NCBI GenBank assembly: GCA_018398585.1
Contig: JAGTTD010000015.1
Span: 1,307,001-1,371,000, forward strand
Direction: 5' to 3'
DNA: 64,000 nt
From: Simmondsia chinensis
Lineage: Eukaryota; Streptophyta; Magnoliopsida; Caryophyllales; Simmondsiaceae
Shown here: piece by piece, positions 35,770 through 46,185 of the stretch
Numbering within the stretch: the stretch's first letter is position 1
How the letters are laid out: the number at the start of each line of letters is the position of its first letter
Translations under genes and position numbers: made by a program
Notes under the pieces: generated by a model
Database searches by the model: none
Told to the model about the DNA's origin: nothing
The model's input: only the letters and a program-made list of their open reading frames with translations

Positions 35770-36007
35770 AAGCAACATATCCAGTGCCCTAAGGGCTCTC
35801 GCCTAAGAAGGGTCGGGGGGTGCACGTACGCAGCCTTCCCCCTTCAGGGTACCCTGAAAGGAGGCTGTTTCCGAGAACCTCCAACATGAGGGGTGCAACA
35901 CAAGAACTTCCCAAAAGGTCACCCATCTTAGTATTACTCTCGCTCAAGCACGCTTAATTTCGAAGTTCTAATAGGATTTGGTCCCTACGTGTTGGTACCC
36001 TCTGAGG
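35770..36007 (-). mobile_element. full-length 5S-headed SINE with perfect 21-bp TSD
   Basis: The same 21 bases occupy 35749-35769 and 36008-36028 (core ATCCAAATAACACACTAA). Minus strand: GAGGGTACCAACACGTAGG, AGAACTTCGAAATTAAGCG, ATGGGTGACC, then the 3' domain. It lies 290 bp from the previous copy in opposite orientation. Confidence 0.92.
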
Positions 36008-36776
36008 TTTATCCAAATAACACACTAAGCATACAAAAACAGTTAATGTCAAATGTGTGTGTTTCATGCACTCTCTTTTGCTTACTCGTGAAAGGAAGAG
36101 TAGTTCATCATCTAACATTTTTTTGCAACGGCTAAGGAACAATGTTAGACGAGCTTTTTGGGGATAGCTTTATCTAACCGATGCATCAATCCACACAATA
36201 GAACTTACATCCGAGCTAGGCAACGAGGACCATTGGACCACTTAAGGGATAAGATGACCATAATTCACCGTTTAAAAGCCATATTCGCTTTTCTCAAATA
36301 GTAGTTGAATTAAAGAAACAAAATGAGCCGTCGTCAGCATATCAATCAGTTTAGATGTCTTGGCTCGACTTGTTGCAGTGGTAGATCCACTAGAGTTTCA
36401 GTTGATAATATTGTAAATTATATTACTCTACTCTTTGATTCTGTGAATATTTTTTACTCGTTTTCTAACTTTGTACTAATCTCTTGGTTGCTATTGAAAA
36501 TTTGTATCTTTTTCCCCTAAGTAATGTACAGGGTCGAACATAACCTTAGGCAACTGTTCGGGACCCCAAATTTTAGGATCCCCTAACTTTCGGTTTTATG
36601 GTTTTAGAAGTATCAGTTGTCACTATTAACAGGTTTTATCATTAAAATTTGTATAATATTTTGTATTAGTATTATATTGTTAAGAAAAATATTATTACAC
36701 TTTTTTTGAAAATGAGAAATATTACTATATGAAGGACCCATTTGAAACTTTCGCTCGGAGCCTCAGACTAAAGCTG

Positions 36777-37650
36777 ATTTTTTTTCGATAAGTGACACCG
36801 GAGTGCCGATACAAGACAGGCAAACTCGAAAAACGAGGCCTGAAGCTAGACTGAAGCTAGCCGAAAGATGACCAAAAAACAAGAACAACAAAAGAAAAAG
36901 AAAAAACAGGACCTCAAACGAAGCAAAAGGAACACGAAGAGGCAAAGACCCGACAGGAGACCAACACAGCCACAACAAACGACGCAAGCGGACCCAAAGA
37001 AGACAAAAACCCAGACAGACAACCGAAACGGCAAACCTGGAAAGCACACAGATAAACGGCCAAACAAAAACAAAACACAAACATCACAAAGGAGCCGGAG
37101 CTAAACCAACAAACACGGAAACCCCAGCAACAACCAGAAACAACCGCTTGAAACAGGCCCAAACCACACAAGCCAAATCAATGAGCAAGGATGTCAGCCA
37201 TCTCAACCGGGTTGAAACCATCGAAGTTGATGCCCACCCTTTGCCCTATCTCTATAACTCGCTCCGCAGTCTGGATCCTCTCATCATAAACTTCTTCCGT
37301 GATTTTTTGGATTCGATTACCTATATTTCGGTTTTTCTTCTTCTTCTTCGCTGACTTAGGTGATTTTCCAGCATTAGTTGTAGGAGAAATATCCTTGAGG
37401 AAGTCTTGCAGCTCTCACTTCTCCCTATCCTTCATCTTGCGCTTAATCGCTTTTCTCTGTTTTCTTGTTGAGGGCACTTTTTCTTTTATTCTCCAGCCCG
37501 AGCTAGGCCCTCCCATGGAAGGAGCTGCATCTTGCTGACACAACAACATACTATCCTCAGCTTTAGAGTTACCCATTTCTGCAATGGGTTCGAAACCTGG
37601 AGGGAACTCAGGCCCAGATGCTGTAGACTCATTATCAGACTAAAGCTGAT
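36777..37650 (-). mobile_element. LINE copy: ORF1 C-terminus joined to 3' UTR
   Basis: Minus strand: ORF1 tail from about 37640 (FPPGFEPI-like, then IKRKMKDREK, a stop, ELQDFLKDISP, NRIQKITEEVYDERI, INFDGFNPVEMADILAH at about 37180) followed by a 3' UTR ending CACTTATCGAAAAAAAA at 36777. There is no ORF2. It matches the order in 5594-8367. Confidence 0.75.
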
Positions 37651-38172
37651 AATGAGTCATTTGAAATAATTTTGCTAAAATTGGAAGTTATTGAGCTCAA
37701 ACCTACCATAGTTATGTCCAGTGGGCTAAGTTTGCATTATTAATGCTTATTTAGCTTCAATATACGCTCGTCTAACCTCAAACTTGGCACATATACACAA
37801 TTTAGTTCATAAATTATTACAAAGTTGGCTCATTGAAACTCGCTATCCTTTAGGTTCAAACTTCGCTTAACTTGAACTCGAAATGAGTCACTCTTTAACT
37901 TTATAGCAAGTCGGCTTAGCTCATTTTCACCCGTATTTACAACAGTAGTTTCCTTCTTAGGCCTTCTAGAAGATGAGTATCTCTGTAGATACCACCGTCC
38001 CCTGCAGAAGAATAATAAAGAGAGATACGAAGTCCAGCAAAGCAAACTTGTATCATCTGGATTTTACACCCAATTTTTGGAACTCATTATGGACATTTAT
38101 TCCTCACCAAACCCCCCATTAATATATGCACCTATGCTCTAAGCAATAAACAATAAAAACTAAACTTATATA

Positions 38173-38176
<4 letters not shown>

Positions 38177-38220
<44 letters not shown>
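38177..38220. repeat. (TA)n microsatellite
   Basis: Uninterrupted AT dinucleotide tract, with a second short tract at 38350-38368. The Angio-type 3' domain copy at 38221-38342 lies between them. Confidence 0.95.
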
Positions 38221-38222
<2 letters not shown>

Positions 38223-38342
38223 GTCCTCGGACACAGCCTCCCTTTAGGGTAACACCTTGAAGGAGTAAGGCTGCGTACATCCCTCCCCCACAGATCCTGC
38301 ATATGCGGGAGCCCTTGAGGCATTGCGTCAATTATTGTTGTT
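38221..38342 (+). mobile_element. SINE/RTE-LINE 3' domain only
   Basis: TCGGACACAGCCTCCCTTTA, GGAGTAAGGCTGCGTACATC, GCGGGAGCCCTTGAGGCATT, then ATTATTGTTGTT. There is no 5S head. The GGACAC variant matches the RTE LINE ends, so it is either a 5'-truncated LINE or a truncated SINE. Confidence 0.7.
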
Positions 38343-38370
38343 ATTTCATATATATATATATATATATAAG

Positions 38371-38655
38371 GTGGCGTTCTTATTAGAGGATGAGAATATA
38401 AGAGGCGCAAATCCTGATCCTTCATTGTAATGGATAGCCAAGATTTGTTGGACATTAAAAAAATAATAATTTACAACCAAAATTTATTGAGTACTAAAAA
38501 AATAATTTTCCTCCCTTACCCGTTCTTTCTTTCTGCCTTAATGAGGGGATATGGGCCATAAATTATTTTTTTGGTTTTAATGTTTAACAAATCTTGGCCA
38601 TCCATTATAATGGGGGTCAGGATTCACTCCTCTCATGCTCTCATAAGAATGCCAC
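38371..38655. mobile_element. MITE with long terminal inverted repeats
   Basis: GTGGCGTTCTTATTAGAG at the left pairs with the right end (reverse complement GTGGCATTCTTATGAGAG). Pairing continues for about 85 bases with few mismatches (TAATGGATRGCCAAGATTTG in both). Flanks are TA repeats. A transcript would fold into a long hairpin. Confidence 0.75.
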
Positions 38656-38989
38656 TATATATATATATTGTAATATTATTTTATAATTTAATAGTTTTAT
38701 GTTTAGCTTTTTAAGAGAATTTAACATTTATATATTGTGAAATTTAGACATTTAGAGCAAAAAATTTTCAAGTTTCAAAATATACGGTGAGGTGTTTTTG
38801 AGGTTCAAAGCTCTTACAATTCAACTATACAGAAGTTTAAAAAATTTATTAATCAGGTATCTCAATTAAAATTTGTTTGATTTTCCTTGAAAATGTTGAC
38901 AAAGAACATAGGTATCTTTTATCATAATATGATCATTTTTAACCAATAATGTTGAGGTGACATATGATTTGATAATATATAGGCTACGT

Positions 38990-39305
38990 TTAGTTCAGTT
39001 TTTTAACATCTTAAAGCTGTGAAAAAGCTCTTTTTGACTACAGGGCTTTGGCAAAAAAGATTTTTTTATATCTTTTTTACGAACTATAGTTAGATAATTT
39101 ATATTATAAAGTTATTTTTGTAATTATAGTAGTTACGTTATTTTTTGACTTGTATTAAAATGCTTTATTTATAAAAAAGATCTTTCTACACTACAGATCC
39201 AAACACTTCACTGAAAAAATATACAGATCTTAAATGGATAAATCTTATTGAAACAGATAAACTGAAAAAAGAAAAGTTGAAATAAGTTAAATCAAACGCA
39301 CCCAT
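38990..39305. mobile_element. hAT-like MITE
   Basis: Left end GGCTACGTTTAGTTCAG, right end GTTAAATCAAACGCACCC. Non-coding AT-rich interior with AAAGATC repeats. 39310-39640 is AT-rich without a recognisable feature. Confidence 0.45.
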
Positions 39306-39647
39306 AAACATCTTGCATGGATACTTGTGCTTTTTTCTCTAATATGCTAAATTCTTGACAAAAGTATTAACGTAATTTATATAATCCAAATTTTTGGTAA
39401 AAGTTGTCTAAAATCTAATAAAAAATTCACTAGATTTTAACATAAAATACCCAAATAATAAACTTTCAGACATCAAGTTATTCATTGCATATATAAAAAT
39501 ATTAAAATATCTAAATAATAAAATATTTAAAATTTAATCAGTAATAGCTTCACAGCTTTTAAATATAAAAATAAGTTACATAAACTAAATATAGTTAAAA
39601 ATTTCCCTAAAATATGACCACATTTTGACCAAATTTGGACCAACATT

Positions 39648-39656
39648 CATATATAA
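39648..39656 (+). promoter_or_regulatory. probable TATA box of the small membrane protein gene
   Basis: ATATATAAT, followed by a pyrimidine-rich CCCTCCCTCCCTTC leader region, about 180 bp before the ATG at 39832. Spacing fits a plant core promoter with a 5' UTR of about 150 nt. Confidence 0.45.
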
Positions 39657-39831
39657 TCCCTCCCTCCCTTCACCCCTTACTTCATACTCCAAGACAAACT
39701 CTCTTTCTTAACCCTTTATCCCCGAGTTTACGTACATCTCGACTAATTTTGTTTCAGGTTCAAATTTCGGGCAACCCATTTTTTTATATCGAAATATATT
39801 AACAGAGAAGTGATTTTCGAGATTCTATGTA

Positions 39832-40122
39832 ATGGAGACGTTTCTTCTATGCTTATTATTGGTGATATGGGCACAGATTTTATCTACTGTGGTGGAGTGC
39901 AGGGGTTACATTGCAGGATCACCGTCGGATTCTCCAGCACTGGCGCCATCCAACGGCTGGGAGAGCTCCGTCGAGCAGGGGATCGTCCACATCAGACAGG
40001 TAGGACGGCACTGGGGAGAAATGGCAGGCGGGGACGTCATACTTGGAGGGTTCGCAGTTGCGCTTGTCGCCTCCATTGCTTGTTACATTCGGGTTACGAG
40101 GAAAAGTCATGTTTCCCGATAA
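39832..40122 (+). CDS. small secreted or membrane protein, function unknown
   Basis: Single-exon ORF of 96 aa. Residues 1-23 form a hydrophobic signal peptide (FLLCLLLVIWAQILS). A short SPSDSPALAPS stretch (about 30-40) is like the proline-hydroxylation sites of arabinogalactan peptides. Residues 68-86 (DVILGGFAVALVASIACYI) form a transmembrane helix followed by a basic RVTRK tail, suggesting a type I topology with a short cytosolic end. I do not recognise the family. A TATA-like box and leader upstream, and codon use free of decay, support a real gene. An overlapping frame is open over the same interval but lacks a signal peptide. Confidence 0.7.
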   Translation: METFLLCLLLVIWAQILSTVVECRGYIAGSPSDSPALAPSNGWESSVEQGIVHIRQVGRHWGEMAGGDVILGGFAVALVASIACYIRVTRKSHVSR

Positions 40123-40635
40123 CCTGAGATTTTACGGTTTATGTAGCGGTGATTATTCTTTTTTTCTTTTCTTTTCCTGTTGAAAGGGGGAAAGAAAATT
40201 TGAATTATGGATGGTGGTAAAAAAAAAATTTGTTTAGGATTTGAGTAGGAGTAGATATTCGTTTTGTTTTATAATGCAACGGATGAGAAATTGTAGAGAA
40301 ATTAAAGTAATTAAAGGGCTAATTTCTAATCGCTTTTAATTTGCAGCTTCTTATGTTTTTTCTAATTGAAAATCATATTTTCAAGATGATTTTTTGCCTA
40401 TGCTTTAGTTTCTTGTTTTCGGTTTTTATTCGTTAAAAGTACGGAAAGACTGTTACTAAATTTGGTTATTAATTCATCAAAAAACGAAAGTTACATACAA
40501 GAAAACGATATTAAAAATGACCTTAAGAATTTTTATTACAACTTGCGTGAATGGTTTGCACCTTTTTGCTTCCATAGAATGTAATTATTCCAAAACGAAG
40601 CTAGCTCGTGAAATTGAGCCAAGTCAAGATGACTG

Positions 40636-40882
40636 AGCAACATTTTCAGTGCTTCAAGGGCTTCCATTTGAGCAGGGTCTGAAGGGTGGATATACGCAGC
40701 CTTTCCCTTTTAGGGTGCTACTCTAAAGAGAGGTTGTTTCTTAGAACTTTCAACCTGGGGATGTAACATGAGGATTTCCCATGAGCTCACCCATTTTGGT
40801 ACTATTCTCGTCCAAGCATACTTATCTTCAAAATTTTAATGGGATCCGGTACTTGCATGTTGGTACCCTTTTAAGTCAAGTC
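40636..40882 (-). mobile_element. full-length 5S-headed SINE with 15-bp TSD
   Basis: AAGTCAAGATGACTG at 40621-40635 and 40883-40897. Minus strand: AAGGGTACCAACATGCAAG, TTTGAAGATAAGTATGC, GGACGAGAATAGTACC, then the 3' domain. More diverged than the copies at 35224 and 61720. Confidence 0.88.
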
Positions 40883-41480
40883 AAGTCAAGATGACTGGTT
40901 TAGCTAAATGCGGGGATCCTAAGTGCAATAGAGCTTAGGCGCAGTTGCTTAGGAGGCTCATTTAAGCCTAAATTGAGCTTAACATGAGCAATGTTGAAAC
41001 AAGTAAAGTTCAAGTCTAAGACCGCATTCTATTAACTTTTAACATGTTAAAAAAGCTCTGTTTGACAAATAGTTAACTGGTGCTAACACAAACTACGTCA
41101 AAATCGAGTTACATTGCGTTGTATGACTTTTCTATGACATCATGTCGGGGTATATTTTTTCTATGACATTATGTCGGGTTATCATGTCTTATTTCATAGC
41201 ATTATGTCGTGTTTTCATGTCGTAATTGAACACATTGTGACAGGAAGGCACCTCGGACAAGACATGGTGGCCCAGAGAACAGGAACAAGGGAAGATGCAC
41301 ATTAAATGATTCAAATAATGTAAAGTATCGGCGCCACCCACTAAATTATTAATGAAGTGATTTAAAATTTTCAAAATAAAAATTTTTTAAAGAGTTTTCT
41401 CTTATAGTTTGATTTTTGATTATGGTGTATTTTAGTATTTTGTCTTGCTGTCGTTTTCTTTGTATATTCCAGCATCACTC

Positions 41481-41974
41481 AACTTATTCATTCATCATGT
41501 TTGTGATGGTTTGAACATGTTTAGAGGACACCGACTACTACCTCTGTTAGGAGATACAAGCAATTCTATACTATATGGACGGGAGAAGAGAGGAGGGCAG
41601 ACCAAAGAAGAGATGAATGGAAATGATTCGATACAACCTCACCCACCTAAACCTAAATGAGGAGATGACCTTAGATAGAGTTGAGTGGAGAGCTAGTATA
41701 GATATAGCAGATGTAGCGGTTTAGCAGAGAGGAATATAACTAGGCTAGTCTTAACACCCCTATGCTTATTGGCGCCTTACTGCTGCCTGTTACTTCTTGC
41801 TTGATGCTTTATTGCTTATAACTTACTTCAAGCTGCTTTGTTGCTTTATGCTTTATACTCTTTCTGTGTTGTTGCTATTATGCTAGTATGTTGTTATACT
41901 TTTTAGATTGGAGATCTTCGGACGCCGGCTCCCTTTGGGATAGCACTTTTGAGACACTGGGTTTGTTGTTGTTG
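41481..41974 (+). mobile_element. 5'-truncated RTE-type LINE
   Basis: A 16-bp target duplication with two mismatches flanks it (TATTCCAGCATCACTC 41465-41480; TATTCTTGCATCACTC 41975-41990). At 41662-41724 it reads EMTLDRVEWRASIDIAD..., the typical C-terminus of RTE-clade reverse transcriptase proteins. The 3' end carries part of the SINE-like domain (TTCGGACGCCGGCTCCCTTT, internal deletion, GACACTGGGTTTGTTGTTG). Confidence 0.78.
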
Positions 41975-42012
41975 TATTCTTGCATCACTCGGTCTTTATT
42001 TACAGCTTTATT

Positions 42013-42590
42013 TGTTAGGATTATGTCTCAAATTACTTATTTTAGTTTCCGATCGATCGGGCTTTGGAGCAAACGTATATTGGCAGCAGAGAAGCTGCTG
42101 ATCGATCGAGAATGTCCCAATCGATCGGGCCCCCCCTTTGACCCACGGTTATAAATAGCATGCTAGGGTTTCAGTGTTTGATGTCCAATAAAATCCAATT
42201 AAAGAGAGAGTGCCGCAGCCGTCATCAAGAGTGTGAGGTGATTCCATAATTCCTCCAATTCAGCTATTCAAGTGCTACGAGAGTTTAGAAGGAGTGATTG
42301 ATAATTCTCCATAGATCTCGTTCAGATGAAATGTCGTTGTAATTCTTCCGTTCAAGTTCAATAAAGAATCTCCATTTCCACCCGTGATTTTCTCCCCTCT
42401 CGATTGTAGAGGGGTTTCCACGTAAATCATTGTGTTGTTTCGTTTGTTCTTCCGTTTACCTATTTTGTTTACTTCTCGTTTGCGTGAGTCATATTATTTG
42501 AATCGAATCAAGTGATTAGAGTTAAGGCTTCCGCATTAAGTATCCATATTACAAATTGGTCAGATTTGTCAAGGTTAGATTTTCCTAACA
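42013..42590 (+). mobile_element. LTR of a Copia-like element with primer-binding site
   Basis: Starts TGTTAGGA, ends TCCTAACA (578 bp), contains TATAAATAG near 42150 as promoter, and is followed at 42593-42604 by CGATATCAGAGC, matching a tRNA-Met primer-binding site with small changes. Only about 150 bp of leader follows before a LINE insertion, and no second LTR or pol is seen. CGATCGATCGGG motifs repeat inside the LTR. Confidence 0.75.
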
Positions 42591-42747
42591 ATCGATATCA
42601 GAGCATATCAAGTTTGTTCTAGATTTTTCTCACAATATTCACATTATAACTCTGTACTCATTCCATTCCCGCTCCTCCTAGTCAATTGTGGAAAAGTAAT
42701 GAAGTCTCAACATTTACTACAAATGAATGGCATTCTCTTCTGTTTTC

Positions 42748-43340
42748 TTCGATAATTAGAGACAAAGTTGCAATACAAAGTAGGCAACTAGAACAAGCGA
42801 GCCCCGAGTCATCCCACATAAGGACGGGGATCAAAACAACAGAAACAGTACAAATAAGAATATAAGCAAAAACTTACAAACACTAAGAGCTTCAAACACT
42901 ATTAGAGAGCACTCGGAAATAGGACAAACCAAAAGACAGGAAAATAGAACAGTCAAGCCCCTAATCTATCAAAGTCAAGCGCTCATCATAAGCGGATTAT
43001 AACCATCAAAACCCAACCCTAATCTTTTCCCCATCTCCAACGTGTGCTCCGTAGGAAGGATCTTACCAGCATCTTTGACACTGTCACCCATTTTCACCAA
43101 ATTCCTCTTTTTTGTTTGCCAGAGGCCTTCCCCGATATCTTCGCGTTTTTCCCTAGCGACACATTCTTTAGGAAATCTTATAACTCCCGCTTAGCTTGCT
43201 CTTTCATCTTGCATTTCAACGCTCTCCTGCCCCTTTTTGTCCACCTGACTTAGGAATTTGACGTTCCGCCAACACTTTTTCCTTTTTTTGCCCTACTATG
43301 CTGGACTCCTTCATAAATGGCACCAATTCGCCTCTTGTAT
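42748..43340 (-). mobile_element. LINE copy: ORF1 C-terminus joined to 3' UTR
   Basis: Minus strand: decayed ORF1 tail (43340-43030) then a 3' UTR closely matching 29375-29690 and ending CTCTAATTATCGAAG at 42748. No ORF2. Confidence 0.68.
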
Positions 43341-43755
43341 TATCTCATATGGAATCTCTGCTAACGACAAGCTTTGGTGAAGAACGGCTCGTGTAAGCTT
43401 ACATAAATCATTAGATGCAATGACTCTTTGTGTAACTAATCTAGCAGCTGAGATAATGAACAATGTTGTTGAACCTAAATATTCGAAATTCTAGTTTTAG
43501 TTTTTACTTTGATGCTTTGTTGTTATTGCTTGCTTTTTGGCTCTTGCTCGAGAATCTGTGTATAAAGATTGTACTTAATCTGATGGTCATCCGCTCCGTG
43601 CCTGTATTGTTTGTCAGCATTGTGGAAGGCGATGGTTTTATTGAGAGCAGACGTGGTGATGTGATATAGGTGAAAAGGGTGGGAAGTTTGGAGAGACCAA
43701 AAACTTTTTCAAGGAGTATCGTTAGGTTATTATGATATTATTGTGAAAAATAACC

Positions 43756-43756
<1 letters not shown>

Positions 43757-43787
<31 letters not shown>

Positions 43788-43796
43788 CCCCCCCCG
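43757..43796 (+). repeat. poly-C tract
   Basis: About 40 bases of almost pure C, broken by one G. Such runs are rare in plant nuclear DNA and hard to sequence. The complementary strand could form G-quadruplexes. Confidence 0.9.
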
Positions 43797-43844
43797 ATTT
43801 CTCATAGGAATATACAATGATATGAAAATAACCCATCAGAGCCT

Positions 43845-44040
43845 TGCCTTAGTTAGGAGACAAGTAAGGGATATAGTGTTGCTTTAAACCAAAAGGTTTG
43901 GTGCTCGATTCCCCCCTTGAACCTCTCCCTAAGAAATCCTTGACTTAACCGGTTCCCGTAATTGCTGCATGAGTTGGGGTCTACCGGATAATCGAGCTCC
44001 TCGTTAGCAGAATACATGTCGATCCAAGGACATAGGTATT
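43845..44040 (+). mobile_element. tRNA-derived SINE
   Basis: Has GATATAGTGTTGCTTTAAAC and GGTTTGGTGCTCGATTCCCC, a B-box-like sequence, followed by CTTGACTTAACCGGTTC and GATAATCGAGCTCCTCG. Two minus-strand relatives lie at 28790-28985 and 49560-49735. Confidence 0.65.
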
Positions 44041-44381
44041 ATGCTGAATTATGTACAATTTTATCTATAATACTCACATATAAGTTGGCATTTGTCAACA
44101 TATCCAGTGCCAAATCGGGTGAGAAGTAAACAAAATCAAAATATATAGAAAGAGAATATAAGCAGAATCCCTTTTTTCAACAATCAAGATACAAATCTTT
44201 TCATTTGATTCCAAGAATCGTTTCTTTCTTTTTTTTTTCTTTTTTTTTGGGCCTTTTCAAGCAATGCCCATGATTCCATTTTTTTGGGCCTTCAAAACCT
44301 AGGAAAAGAAAAAAGGCAGAAAAAAAGAAAAAAAAAAGACTTAAAAAAATGAATTAATTTTTACAACTTGTAGGCAAAGAT

Positions 44382-44502
44382 CTCGGACACAGCCTCCCTT
44401 AAGGGTAACACCTTGAAGGGGTAACGCTGCGTCCATCCCCCCTCCCTGACCTTGCATTTGCAGGAGTCCTTAAGGCATTGGGTCGGTGGTGGTTGTTGTT
44501 GG
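44382..44502 (+). mobile_element. SINE/RTE-LINE 3' domain only, with 10-bp TSD
   Basis: AGGCAAAGAT flanks it at 44372-44381 and 44503-44512. The body is CTCGGACACAGCCTCCC to GGTCGGTGGTGGTTGTTG, without a 5S head. Target duplication plus 5' truncation points to insertion by target-primed reverse transcription. Confidence 0.82.
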
Positions 44503-44589
44503 AGGCAAAGATGTTGTTCATCTTTGGACCTGAGTGCCCATTTGATCCTTGTCCCTCCCGATCTTCCTTATTGTGAGCCCTGCATCATT

Positions 44590-44945
44590 TCATCAATTTC
44601 CGTTAGGCTTTTAGCGTGGAGCCTAATTTTATACTGTTATAGATCAAATCCAATGGAGTGGAGGATTTGGGCCGAGGTCGAGGTTTCGGCTTATTTTGGA
44701 GATCTCAACTGAACATATTAGGGTTTCATGTATGCGCCTATTTTTACCGTGAATCTGAGGTTTAAGATAATAGAGTGAGTTGAAGAAAATTATCTATAAC
44801 AATTCCAAAGCAATAAAATTCTCATTGCAACTCTGTGGGCGTGGGCAATTTTGGCCGAAGCATGTAAATCTATGTGTTTGTTTTTATTTTCTCGTTGAAT
44901 TTTCATTATATTTAGTTATTGCTTTTCCTAACATTGTCTAGGACT
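44590..44945 (+). mobile_element. decayed LTR fragment
   Basis: AACTCTGTGGGCGTGGGCAA, then ATCTATGTGTTTGTTTT and CTTTTCCTAACA, match 25740-25970 and 51900-52210. 44945-45600 shows no feature I can name. Confidence 0.4.
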
Positions 44946-45629
44946 TGGCAGTATACAGGATGAACCATGATCAAAGCGAAGTTGCAAAGATGAGTCCCGG
45001 CAAGTTTTTCAAAACGGTTGGCTATATAGGACGTGTGACTGAGGAGCTTATGGCACAATTAGATTGTCGAAAGCATAAATAGTCCAGCCAAAACCATTGA
45101 ACATCTGTTATGACTTAACAAGCATAACTTTTGATCTGGGAAGAATTAGGGTTCATAAGATATCAGAACAAAACTCTTGAATTGAATTATGTAAAGCCAG
45201 TTGTTTTGCCATTGGCCCCACCCATTTTACCCAAGTTCGGCCTTTGGACGTGTTTTTTGGTTCACTTTTATGTTTTGTGACTAGTCTAGGACATTTTTGT
45301 AATTTTATATTTTAGGATTTTCTAATTGGTTATAAATACATTATCGGCTGCCATTGTAATCTCCAATCCAGGCTTTCTTTTTTTTTTTTGATCAAATCCG
45401 ATCTAGGCTTTGATTAATACAAATCCTAGAGATTTCTTCTCAATCTCGATAGAATCCGAGTTCCTTTGTCGAGTTTGACGTCCTCAAATCGTTACTTCCT
45501 CCTCCATTCCACATCATTATACCACAAGATCAATAATTTTCAAAATGAACACTTAACAAATTGAGAATCCTAAACGACTCTCTAAAATTACTTGGGATTT
45601 TGACCGACATTAAAATGAAAATCTTTTGA

Positions 45630-45930
45630 AATCAAGGCTCCATTTGTTTAGAAAAAACTAGACATGAATTAATTTTCCTTTTTTTGTTGTCTGGCATGCA
45701 TTCATTAATGGAAGAGATTTTCTTATGGAAAAGGTTTTCCACTCAATGTGATGGAAAATCTCGACTTTCCATGTAAAATTACGAGAATGTCATCATTCCA
45801 AGTGGCCCAAAAAAATTAAGGGTATCCATCGGTTTGTTGACCATATATTTTGTATCACTATTTATATTATCCTATAACAAGGTCCAGAATGATTAATTAA
45901 AGATATTTCCTTTTAAACAAACAAAGAAAA
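45630..45930. mobile_element. hAT-like MITE
   Basis: GGCTCCATTTGTTTAG and GGAAAAGGTTTTCC phrases match other small elements here (2545, 12000-12130, 57625). Boundaries are approximate. Confidence 0.4.
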
Positions 45931-45997
45931 ACATTTTTCGGGGACCAAAAGTGTCAGAGTATAAAACCAATTATAAACCAAAACCGAAAGGAACCTC

Positions 45998-46185
45998 AAT
46001 GGAGAACCCATGCGGTCAAGGGTTGGCGGCTTATTCTATCCATGCGATCATCACCCATAGGTCAGAAGTTCGATTCTTGCTGAGGATATACTCATGACTT
46101 ACCTGCTCATGGGGATTGTGTGCCTTTTCATGAGTCGGGGTTGGCTGGGACAACCCAGTCCCTCGTTACCAAAAAAAAAAAAAAA
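45998..46185 (+). mobile_element. tRNA-derived SINE inside the last exon of the DUF538 gene
   Basis: B-box-like CAGAAGTTCGATTCTTGC at 46060-46080, a 3' region ending CCCAGTCCCTCGTTACC, and an A15 tail. The target duplication is GAAAGGAACCTC (45986-45997) and GAAAGGTACCTG (46186-46197). It lies antisense to the DUF538 gene. Confidence 0.85.

Noticed and set aside
35224..36007. 5S-containing copies as Cassandra-type LTR elements
   Set aside because: Cassandra also carries 5S sequence, but here single units are bounded directly by target duplications, with no paired LTRs, PBS or PPT.
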